In this document: positions 1-10,800 of the stretch, piece by piece
How the letters are laid out: each line of letters opens with the position of its first letter
How positions within the stretch are numbered: position 1 is the first letter of the stretch
Assembly (NCBI RefSeq): GCF_001039355.2
Contig: NW_019775336.1
Location: 230,248 to 294,247 of the forward strand
DNA from: Lingula anatina
Taxonomy: Eukaryota; Brachiopoda; Lingulata; Lingulida; Lingulidae
Reading direction: 5' to 3'
Length of the DNA stretch: 64,000 nucleotides
The notes under the pieces: model-generated
Databases searched by the model: none
What the model was told of the DNA's origin: nothing
What the model saw: only the letters and a program-made list of their open reading frames with translations
Translations under genes and position numbers: made by a program

Positions 1-172
1 CAATAGAAGGGATGACAGGTGGGGCGAGTCCATTGAGTTAGAGGGGTGACAGGTGGGGCAGGTCTAGTGCATTAGAGGGGTGAGAGGTGGGGCCAGTCCA
101 TTAAATTAGAGGGGTGACAGGTGAGATAAATTCATTGCATAAGAAGGGGTGACAGGTGGGACGAGTCTTGTA
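1..172. repeat. Minisatellite, about 34-bp unit
   Basis: Five imperfect head-to-tail units built on 'GGGGTGACAGGTGGGGC'. The TGACAGGT core recurs at 13, 47, 81 (as TGAGAGGT), 115 and about 150, giving a 34-35 bp period. The array touches the window edge, so its full length is unknown. No coding sense is visible. Confidence 0.85.
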
Positions 173-908
173 ATTATCCCAATTTGGTTCAGAGAACAGG
201 AACTGAAGAAGTTGTTCTGTTACTTCAGATATCAAAATTTTTGGCCAATTTCAGTCGTATCCATTAAAACTAACTTTATTTAAGCTTACATCAGAATCAT
301 CCCACATTTTCATTATTACATTCAAATATCAAATTACCTGTAAGTATTTATACCAAGAATAGGCCGCCAAATTAAAACAATTCACGATAGCAAAAGCCAA
401 AACCCGTCAAAATGGGACCCTCCCTATATGAGGAAATATAGGAAAAATTGCATCCAAACGAATTAATTTCATATACTATAGAACAAAAATCACATGTGAA
501 TTTTCTAAAAACCAGGATTGTAATTTTTTTATGAATTTGAACTATAAAATGTAGGTTGTTGGAAACCATATTAGATGTTTTATTTCTGGTCATATTACTG
601 GTCATTTTACAACTATTTAATATTTAGGTGCCACAGAAAACCGTCAACCATAAAAACATTGACATTATTTACAGATCAGCTTGAATTTGAAAATCCTCAA
701 AAACTAAAAATAACCCATTTTCCATTTCATAACAAAGTGAAAAATAAAACGCCAAATCACAAAAAAATTTATTGAGTTTTATTGAATTTTATTGAGCGTG
801 GGTTCCTGTGAGTGAAGCAAAGGCTATAGACTTCATAGGTTGTTTTCAGGCGGATGCTGTTCAGAATCTCGTTGTGCTCCTGAAAAGATAAAATAATGTT
901 TACAACTA
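173..908. other. Non-coding, AT-rich, no gene recognised
   Basis: Short open frames exist on both strands, but none has codon texture, splice signals or motifs that I recognise. It lies upstream of the truncated carbonyl-reductase gene and does not contain its missing exons 1-3. Confidence 0.5.
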
Positions 909-2739
909 TGAACTAAATAGACAGGCTGTCTACATTCTAATGATGCCGGTAATATCACAGGGCAGAGGGCACATATAAATGGAATGGCGTGCACGTTTAT
1001 TAACTAGTATGATGTTCAGACTGAGCTACCGCAAAACCAAAATAATGATCTAGTTAAAAAAAGTAGCATTGATAGCACAAGCCGTTTCATTTGCAGGGTG
1101 GGTGAGGTTATTGCTACAACCGTTAATACATTCCTCTTGATATTAAAAGTTTTAAAACGTGTTGTAGTACATGTTGACGCATTTCAGAGAAAGAGATCGT
1201 TTACAAATTCTCTTCGAAAATTATAACATATATATAATAAGTTTTCATACAGTGAACCGTGTAATGGATGGACAACACACAGCGCAATGGAGACGACAGG
1301 CTGTGTAAAACGTGTATGGAAATATGTAAAGAAATAGTGATATATGTACTCACCAACATACATTTGCTTCCACGCCTTATAAAAGCTCGACCTTCTGACT
1401 GCACCACACATACTGTTGCATCTACACCCGACTCTGTCTAACTGCCAAGTGAGCATTCGGGAAGACAGCCCGCACTACGATGAACAACTTGTTGTTATGC
1501 AAATAACAACAGGTATAGCTCATTTTAGGTGAGAGGTTGTTACTGAAAGTGTTCACGAATGTTCAATAAACGCGGTGGTGATGCCTTCATATACTCAAAG
1601 TCGTGCAAATATTGGATGTCACATACGATACTCTACAAGGCCGATTTTTTTTTTTTATTATTTTGGTTTTCTGGAGAGCAAACTGTACCCTTTGGTACGG
1701 TTTAGAACTATGATTTAGCTAGTCAAAATTCTAATTTCAAGAGGGGAATATTAGTGTGATATATTTTTCAGAAACTGAAGGGGGAATCAGGACCCTCTTG
1801 CCTCCCCTCCCCTCTAAACCCGCCACTGCCCTCCCTTTCTGGGANTTGAACTAAATAGACAGGCTGTCTACATTCTAATGATGCCGGTAATATCACAGGG
1901 CAGAGGGCACATATAAATGGAATGGCGTGCACGTTTATTAACTAGTCTGATGTTCAGACTGAGCTACCGCAAAACCAAAATAATGATCTAGTTAAAAAAA
2001 GTAGCATTGATAGCACAAGCCGTTTCATTTGCAGGGTGGGTGAGGTTATTGCTACAACCGTTAATACATTCCTCTTGATATTAAAAGTTTTAAAACGTGT
2101 TGTAGTACATGTTGACGCATTTCAGAGAAAGAGATCGTTTACAAATTCTCTTCGAAAATTATAACAAATATATATAATAAGTTTTCATACAGTGAACCGT
2201 GTAATGGATGGACAACACACGGCGCAATGGAGACGACAGGCTGTGTAAAACGTGTATCGAAATATGTAAAGAAATAGTGACATATGTCCTCACCAACATA
2301 CATTTGCTTCCACGCCTTATAAAAGCTCGACCTTCTGACTGCACCACACATACTGTTGCATCTACACCCGACTCTGTCTAACTGCCAAGTGAGCATTCGG
2401 GAAGACAGCCCGCACTACGATGAACAACTTGTTGTTATGCAAATAACAACAGGTATAGCTCATTTTAGGTGAGAGGTTGTTACTGAAAGTGTTCACGAAT
2501 GTTCAATAAACGCGGTGGTGATGCCTTCATATACTCATATACTCATATACTTTTTTTTTGGTTTTCTGGAGAGCAAACTGTACCCTTTGGTACGGTTTAG
2601 AACTATGATTTAGCTAGTCAAAATTCTAATTTCAAGAGGGGAATATTAGTGTGATATATTTTTCAGAAACTGAAGGGGGAATCAGGACCCTCTTGCCTCC
2701 CCTCCCCTCTAAACCCGCCACTGCCCTCCCTTTCTGGGA
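909..2739. repeat. Duplicated ~0.9-kb block around an assembly joint
   Basis: The block 909-1844 is repeated at 1847-2739, separated by a single N at 1845. The copies differ by scattered substitutions, and the second is 43 bp shorter around a run of T and a CATATACT repeat. An N between two nearly identical blocks fits two haplotype contig ends that were joined rather than merged. Both copies end in a family-A element tail ('GGGAATCAGGACCCTCTTGCC'). Matching open frames on the minus strand of both copies have no recognisable product. Confidence 0.8.
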
Positions 2740-3217
2740 CCATATATTATTTACACTAAACATTCAACGAACACTAAACAATGTAGTTTTAGCTATTCAC
2801 TAAATGTGCACATTTTCTGCACGATAACTACATATGTACGTCATCACCCAACCGGTGTTGATTAAAGGGTTCCGGAGCAAGCCTCTTCTGTACATGACAT
2901 TGTACTCTACACCTGTAGAAGTTGTTTAAGGTGCCGCTTTTTGAATATGCTCATGAGTTGACCAAGGAGATTTTTTTTGTGCAGAAGACATTATATATAC
3001 AAGTTATTACACACCAACAGAATAATGTAACCGTAACCCTGCGTCGCGCGATGTCAACGCAGTGACATTCGAAGTTTAACTTAAATGTGTGACTGGCGAC
3101 TGGCAATTACTGTTCTACCATGACAATACAATTGGTCAAATGCAAAAATTAAGAACAAAAACTCTTAAGACTCTTAAGAACAAAAACGAAATTAAGTGCG
3201 TTTTATTCTTTTTACAG

Positions 3218-3332
3218 GCTAGTTCCACGGCTTCATTCGCCGAACAAGCAGAAGTGTCAATGGCAACGAACTATACTGCCATGCTTAATGTTTGCGATAG
3301 CTTGTTTCCTCTTCTGAGGCCCCATGCAAGGT

Positions 3333-3371
<39 letters not shown>

Positions 3372-5954
3372 TTGTGCTCTTATTCAAAATAACATTCCCT
3401 TTAATTGACCGAAGTTTGTTTTGTAGTATACAAAGTTTCGTTTTGGGTTGTACGTACGTCAAAGCTAGCGGTCTTCTGAAGTATGTTGCAGTGCTGTACT
3501 GTTTTAATATTTTATTAAAATATTGAAATTTTGATGATGTACAAATAAAAGTGTCAGGGTTTGTTATCCGTTTTTTTTTCCAAAGCGCGCCGTGTAATAA
3601 GTTTGGATACAGTCTAACTGAATTAATACTCAATTTGAGTTTTGAAATAGATAAGAATTCCCACCACTTCAGTACACAGATTTCCAGCTTGATCACATAT
3701 TCCCGCTTGCTTTCCAGGGTGGTCAACGTGTCCAGCTTCGTCAGCCAAATGGCACTGAGCAAAATGAGCGCTGAACTCAAGAAAAAATTCACATCAAAAC
3801 TCACCATGGATCAGCTATCTGCACTGATGAAAGATTTTNCCACCACTTCAGTACACAGATTTCCAGCTTGATCACATATTCCCGCTTGCTTTCCAGGGTG
3901 GTCAACGTGTCCAGCTTCGTCAGCCAAATGGCACTGAGCAAAATGAGCGCTGAACTCAAGAAAAAATTCACATCAAAACTCACCATGGATCAGCTATCTG
4001 CACTGATGAAAGATTTTGTGGAGTAAGTAACGAGTTTCAAATCACTGGTCGCCCTCACGATTGGCTCCAATAGGCGTTTTACAACGCTCGGTAATTCCCG
4101 CTGCTTGCGGATCAATCCTACTGTGACTATGGAGTCGTTCAGAATGAGTTAGGTTGTTATAGCTAATGCACGCTAACTCCACGAGGACTCTTGCTGAATA
4201 CAACCAGACTAACAGACTTACAAGCCTCCCCTTGTTTCCAATTCGTTCTCGTTAAATCACCAACTTTTCTGTATTCTACTCAACGTCAGGAGGCAACGAA
4301 GGAGGCATGTAAAGTCTGTAAACCGGATTGCATTCAGCGAGAGTCCCCGTGGTCCTCGGAGTTGGTATGCTTAAGCTAAGTCGTTAAAACTCGTTCTAAC
4401 GCTCCCTGTTGAAGGACCTTTGTTTTGTAGGTCTGATTTGCCTTGCCTGTAAGTCAAACTGAAAAAAAAAAATGTCCTTTTTCCAGGCTAGCAAAAGTTG
4501 GAAAGCACACGGAGAATGGCTGGCCTGATTGGGCTTACGGCGTCACTAAGGTTGGAGTCACGTGCATGACGATTATCCAGCAGGAGGCTCTCGACAAGGA
4601 CTCGAGAAACATAATTGTTAACGCCGTAAGTTATAAGCATTTAGTTTTACGGGGGAACGCAACTGTCTTGGGTCTTTAAATATGAGGTGATTACATGATG
4701 ATATCGTGCCATGTATAGACATTTTTAAATGTGCATCTTGATCACTTTATACCCTCTACCAGGGCGACTAATAGATTTTTACAGATATTCACAGATATGT
4801 CTCTAGCTAGATAGATGGTCATTTTGGGATGAAGTCACCCTTCAGCTCAAAATGACCATCTATCTAGCTAGAGACATATCTGTGAGTATCTGTAAAAAAT
4901 CTATCAGTCGCCCTGGTAGAGGGTAATCACTTTAGAGGTTAGACGGAGACAAATCAACCAGATATTGACGCCACTGGTGCAGGTTTACATCGCGATATGC
5001 AATGTGTATAACACTGGCTCTTTTTGAAGTGTAATCCAAATTCAGGGTGTCGGAGGGGGGCAGAAGGATGTCAAACATTTATTTGTCTGAATTTTTTTAT
5101 TTTCTTGATATACGGTCTAAGGAAGCAGTTCTATCATTTCCAGGTTGACCCGGGTTGGGTGCAAACCGACATGACCGGCAACAAGGGCAAAAAGACACCC
5201 ACAGAAGGTACTTGTACATTAAGTCAACCGTTGGTCTTTAGAAAGCTTTCCATACGCCTTAGAACTATACATGTATATAGTCAAAACACGCTTAAAGTGG
5301 ACATGTCAGCGATTTCTGCTTAACGACCGAGGTGCATCCTATCTGAAATCCTTTGGATAATCAAGATCGATTTACCGATTTTTCATTTCTAAATTCCAAA
5401 TTTTTGACTAACTCTTGTAATGGAGGAGACTGATGATTTTTTATTTTATTTTTTATTTTTTTTTTTTTTATTTTATTTTTATTTTTATTTATTTATTTAT
5501 TTATTTATTTATTTTGTAACAGTAAAAATTAAAAATTAGAAGTAACAGGTAAATGTTAGAGAATGGGTATATATTGGCCTACATGCATACTTTAAATTTG
5601 TCATGGGCATTTGATAAGGTATGTCTTGAAGAAATAGGAGATATTGCTGACTTTTATTTTTTAGAAAAAAAAACTCTTTCACTAAAGTATTTGCCTTTAA
5701 CTTTAAGAATTATATTAGTCTGTTGTGAGCTAGGTAGGTACATGTATCAATAAATGTGTACGAAAGTAAAGCAACCTGGAATCAGCTTCACGATTTATAT
5801 CCCCCATTTAAAATATATTGACTTTGGACATCTGATTTTATTATTTTTTTTTCCAGGAGCCGACTCCATTGTCTACTGCGTAACATTACCTCCAAATACG
5901 AAAGAGCCACGCGGGAAATTAGTGAGCGACCGCAAAGTTCAACCATGGCAGTAG
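3218..5954 (+). CDS. Carbonyl reductase-like SDR, 5'-truncated copy (exons 4-8)
   Basis: Product: an NADPH-dependent short-chain dehydrogenase/reductase of the carbonyl reductase (CBR1/CBR3) type, expected to be cytosolic and to reduce quinones and carbonyls. Exons: 3218-3330, 3897-4022, 4487-4625, 5144-5207 and 5857-5954 (stop TAG). All have GT-AG borders, and lengths and phases match exons 4-8 of the intact neighbour (113, 126, 142 versus 139 here, 64 and 98 nt). The catalytic Tyr and Lys are present in AYGVTK. The exons for the TGxxxGxG cofactor loop and NNAG motif are not found between 1 and 3218. They are either outside the window, lost at the N at 1845, or deleted. Exon 5 appears twice because 3661-3838 is copied at 3840-4017 across an N. 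A polyadenylation signal lies at 6024. Gene or pseudogene status is open. Confidence 0.85.
3661..4017. repeat. 178-bp exact duplication across N (assembly artefact)
   Basis: Sequence 3661-3838 recurs without visible change at 3840-4017, with N at 3839. It includes the end of intron 4 and most of exon 5 of the truncated SDR gene. Perfect identity around an N indicates an unmerged contig overlap, not a biological exon duplication. Confidence 0.85.
4135..4420. mobile_element. Family-B TIR element (MITE-like) in SDR intron 5
   Basis: Inverted blocks: 'CTCCACGAGGACTCTTGCTGAAT' near the left end and 'ATTCAGCGAGAGTCCCCGTGG' near the right, with outer ends GTCGTTCAGAATGAGTTAGG and CTCGTTCTAACGCTCCC. 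The same inner palindrome recurs at about 8.4, 24.2, 33.5, 37.3, 42.1, 48.6 and 55.3 kb. No transposase is encoded. Confidence 0.6.
4750..4925. mobile_element. Fold-back MITE with 9-bp target duplication
   Basis: Nearly the whole element is an inverted repeat. The left arm starts TACCCTCTACCAGGGCGACT and runs to about 4826; the right arm (about 4848-4925) is its reverse complement with few mismatches. A 22-bp spacer separates them. It is flanked by the direct repeat ATCACTTTA at 4741-4749 and 4926-4934, a 9-bp target-site duplication. No coding capacity. It sits in intron 6 of the truncated SDR gene. Related TIR ends occur at 53885-53900 and 63115-63130. Confidence 0.85.
5430..5520. repeat. 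T-rich / (TTTA)n low-complexity tract
   Basis: Poly-T passes into ATTT/TTTA tetranucleotide repeats within intron 7 of the truncated SDR gene. Confidence 0.8.
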
Positions 5955-6023
5955 AACACCCGTCCCCATGGACTTCTGCCAATCTACAATTTTTGCTTTA
6001 GCTTAGGAGTTTTAGGAATAACA

Positions 6024-6029
6024 AATAAA
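6024..6029 (+). promoter_or_regulatory. Polyadenylation signal AATAAA
   Basis: AATAAA 70 nt downstream of the TAG stop of the truncated SDR gene, well placed to end its transcript. Confidence 0.6.
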
Positions 6030-7805
6030 AAAGGAGACATTTTTCATAATTATCTGGAATTTGCTGTTTATATTTGGAAAACAAAATGCGTACACAGACC
6101 AGGAATAATAGCCATGGCAGGGATTTAAAAAAAGGAGTAGAAGTGACGAACATGTACAGCAACTAGTACTCTTTGACGTTTTAGTTATTTTGAGTACAAT
6201 CTCAGCTCTTGAAAAAAACATAAAAAGCCATTTGACCGGCATGGATACGTTATAGTGCATATTCATTTCATGAAGGGATCCCCTCAGTCTTACATTCCTT
6301 ATCAAATAGCATATTTATGTAAACTGTGTCATTTTTGGCTGCAATTATTCCTATTGTCTTTTTAAATAACATTAACGTGGTATTAATGAAACATCCCTCT
6401 TTTGGATGGGAGAGGACCGAATTCATATTGGAAGACTTATTGTATTTATTTATTATTTCCCTTTTTTGAAAAAAAATAATCAGCAATATATTGACATATG
6501 ATTTTATAGATTCAAATGAAACAACGTAGTGCTTTTAGCAAGCATATTTTATCGCAAGGCACTCTAGATATATTACAATTGTTTTTAAACAGTATACTTT
6601 TTTAACATTGGTTTTGATAGAAGAAATATGTCTTATCAATTATCATTGTTGTTATTTATTTTTCGTTTAGGTTTTATCTTGGCCGTAAGCAGAAATTTGA
6701 AAAAATGTTGGACTCAATGAAGTAATAAATAAATAGAATATTAAATCCTACAAAGGTCCATCAGATTTCAAAAAAGTATGTCTATGATCGATCCCCAAAT
6801 TCTCAGTTATCTCTCGGACATAATAACGAAATTTTTGTCACCCTGTATTTGTCTGTCTGCGTGTAAACTTCAAGTCTCTAGCGCAATTTAAAAAAATGCA
6901 TGTGTGGACCCAACTTTACTAATATCATCACTGTTTTGTTGTTGTTCGCGATGGAAAATACTGCAGTGTATCAAGTTCTAGGGAAGATTTGCCTATCATT
7001 TACTTTCTTATATAACGTCTATCTTTTGGATGCTTGAAGATGGTGCGGTCTAACTATATTTAGTTTATCAGGTGTACATGCTACTGTAATGCATGAGGTG
7101 AACATGCTAGCTCTAAACCATAATATTAAAGGTATAAATACTACAGAGTGGCCTTATGTCCCACGCGGGACGAAGAGCAATGATGATGATGATGAAATAC
7201 TACAGAACACGGATAGGTAAACATAAATAAAATCGTTATAACACTAAAGTCGCAGCGTGATAAATTGTGGAGATTTATTTCATATGTCATGAATAAGCCC
7301 CCTGATGCAGGCCCCCAGCATTTGTGAATATCTAGTGAAAAATCAATCTGTCACTTTGGCAGTCGGAGCTGGAAAGGCCCAATGATTAAATTATATGTGC
7401 AACGTAATTTTTGTTTTGTCAGTGCTACTACATTTACATGTATTTGAATATTGTATTCTGCTCGTACTTGGTAGAAAAAAAAACAAAAATCTATAAATCT
7501 AGAGGATACAGAACTAGTGCACAAACACCATCGCAGTCTTAGACCAAAAACGCGCACGTGGCACGTGACTGAGGGAATGCGGAATAAGTATATTACCAGT
7601 CATTTGAGATAACCCGGCCATTATTCGTACTTAAAGGGCATACAGTACTGGCTTATACTGTGAAGGGCTAGTATAATAGACTCAATATCTATATACCGGG
7701 AATTAGGTCAAAATCCAGGTCGCCGTGTTGAGCAAACACGGCGGTTGTACAACAAGTGACCAGTATTGTAGCGGTCGTGACACACTAGATAGTCAGCTAA
7801 AAACC
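6030..7805. other. Intergenic between the two SDR genes
   Basis: AT-rich sequence with no recognisable exon. At 7325-7360 there is a relic ('GTGAATATCTAGTGAAAAATCAATCTG') resembling parts of the fold-back family at 4750. The promoter of the intact SDR gene should lie in the last few hundred bases, but I see no clear TATA box. Confidence 0.5.
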
Positions 7806-10800
7806 ATGGCTTCGCCGAGAGTTGCAGTGGTGAGTACAGCATGTGTGTGTGTGTGGGTGGGGGGGGGGTGGTAATAAACTCATACCTAAGTCAACCGAGT
7901 TAAGTCCACCTGATCAAAATAGGCCCTACCTGTGGCACGTGTGTAAATTGGTAGGTTTTGTCTCTGGACTCTAGGATCCTAACTAAATGTATACCTGTAG
8001 GTATCGTTGAACAACGTCCAAGAAATCCACTTAAATATTGCCTCAATAATTAACTACCTAGCTTGTGAGGCCGAAAACAGTGGAAAATTTTCTCCTGCTC
8101 GCCGGTCAATGCTTGGCCTGTCCCCGCGCTTTGATTCGATGTTTTATTCCATTTAATACCTCTAAATGGCTGCATGCCAGTCATTTAATATGATATGCCT
8201 CCCTATATTTATATTATATTTCGTCAGGTAGCCTACTTTGATTTGAGGGATTTTATAGAATTTTACTCGTAAGTCTGAATTAAGAAAAATTATTAGCTTT
8301 GCAGGAAACACCGTATGTACACATAAACATTATGACTTACACCCCATTTCCATAGATTTTTAGATCGATCTATCCCAGTGGGGAGTCTCACTAGCTTACT
8401 GTCAGCTTGGCCGGCGTCTGTCCCGCCTACTTAAAGCTGTAAGGGGGTAATTAACTATGGTGCCGCTCGGCTGACTGCAATTTAGCGTGAACCCCAAGGG
8501 AGTTAGGTCGATCTAAATCTTAATCTTTAGATCGATCTAAATCTCTGGGAAAGCACCCTTAAGGGATTTTCAAATGCGTACAGACGTGTACCTTTTAAAA
8601 GCAATGAGTTGATGAACCCCCAAAAGTTTTTCTCACTCATTTCAAGTATTTTGCTGGAGGAGTGCGAAAGGGGGCAAACATATTGTATAATTTAAGTTGC
8701 CTCTGCCCTGGACCCGCCTTAGATACATACACGCAGTGCACTTAATGGTCAATGAGTCTAGAAAATTGTGGAATGACTCAGCAAATTTCTGAAATTGATT
8801 AAACAATCACACCGTGCACATACAGAGGCCTAACTCACATCAGTTGAATATACTGGTTCTTTCTGTTCTAATTACATCAATTAAAATCTATTGCTCACTA
8901 TTTTCCCTCTAGTTCGTGAATCTGTAGTTATAAGTCTGCGATCCACTAGAGTACTAAACAACTTAGTCCGTTTGTTTAAAAAAGGGTCGCATTTTTTTAA
9001 ATCTTCGCAGGTGACGGGCAGTAACAAAGGCATAGGGCGTGCGATTGTGAAGACTCTTTGCAAACAACACCCCGAGTGGATTGTTTATTTGACAGGTACG
9101 CGTGTAAAATGATGTATTTGTCCAAAATCCTAGAATAAATGTGGAATGAATTTGTATTTTTTATTATTTTGAAATATAAAAGATCAAATGAAATTATGTG
9201 ATTGCTTTTGAATAGGGAGATAATTTTCAAGCTGCATTCCTGATTATATTCATAACATGATTTTATTTAGTGTGATTTATTTATTTACTTTTTTATTTTT
9301 TTAGCTCGAGACACAGGGCGTGGCCAGCAAGCAGTTCAAGAACTTGAAAAAGAAGGTGTTAAACCGCTTTTTCATCAGTTAGACTTAGACAACAAGGACA
9401 GCATTGAGGCTTTCAGGGCATTCCTGGAGAAAACTCATGGTGGCCTAGATGTATTAATAAATAATGCTGGGATTGCATATAAGGTGATTCTCAGCTAATA
9501 TTGACAGGTTTTTATAAAATTTTAATTTTCTCATTTGTTTTATTTTCTTCAAACCTAACTATATAATGTATATGTTGATGAAATGTAACTCGGTTCAATA
9601 GTTAATTGTGGAATACTTGGATTATAAACTGATGTTATATATTTTTATTTCCCTTTTACATTTCATTCCATTGATTGATTCATTCATTCATTTATGGTCT
9701 ACTGTTAATTTATTTAGCGTTTGTTTGTTTGTTTGTTTCTTATTATTATGTTTTTCTTCTTTTGACAGATGGCATCAAAAGCTCCCTTTTCAGAACAAGC
9801 TGAGGTAACAGTTAACACAAACTACTGGGGAACAGTTAATGTGTGCAACAGTTTGTTTCCCCTGCTCAGACCTCATGCCAGGTAAGAACTCAACAGCTTT
9901 TCCAGGGGGGGATGCTGCAGGCATGTGGATCCCCCTTATCTTATAAATGTCCACACCTCTCCCCCCCCCCCCCATCCTCTACAGAATGTAGGCCTACTTC
10001 CCAAAATCCAATAAAAGAAAGTTAAATAATAAATAAAATCAAGTTTTCATACCTGTGTCCCAAAGTACATATTATTATAGTAAAACTGATCTCTTTTACT
10101 GGTTTATATTTGCTGAGCAAAGAAAAGTACACTTTTTCCTTGTGCCCTCCTCTTCCATTACTGTTATCCTACACAGGAGGTACTGCAGTCCTCATATAGC
10201 AGTAACTCTTTAAAATCAAACAAATTAATAAAAATAGATTTCCAGATATGATTGAAAAGTTTGAAAATGAGATAGGTTAAATGCTATATAAATAAAACAT
10301 TTTTGTGTGAAGCTAAAATGATAAATATCATAAATGTTGAAAAAATAATCTTATTTTAAGTGTGACTTAAAAGAATTGTAGTAAAATCAATTAAGTTTAG
10401 ATATGGATAAATAAAGATTCAACATTGATTCAACATTCACATTTTAACATTGACATTTCATTTAATTTTATTATCAAGATTTATTATCTTTATTCTAGGG
10501 TGGTTCATGTGTCAAGTCAGGCCAGTACAGGTACACTGAGGAGAGTCAGTGAACAACTGAGGAAAACTTTCACATCAAAACTTACTATGGATGAGCTGTC
10601 GGCTCTTATGAAGCAGTTTGTGGAGTAAGTAGTGACTGATAAAATATTTTGTGGAACATGTAAATCCTCAGGAAAAAGTTCATTTAGTTATTCAAAATTT
10701 GAAATCAGGTTTTAGAGCAATTTTTCAGAGATTCATGAAAAATCTTTTGGAGCAAGTAAAGATCTTTAAAATAGTTTGTAGAGTAGCCTACATGTGCATT

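Noticed and set aside
1184-2396. Matching minus-strand frames ('MLTWQLDRVGC...') in both copies of the first duplication
   Set aside because: Conserved only because the DNA block is duplicated; no splice signals, motifs or homology that I recognise.
3271-3986. 178-aa minus-strand frame over the truncated SDR exons
   Set aside because: Antisense shadow of real exons; runs through a GA microsatellite.
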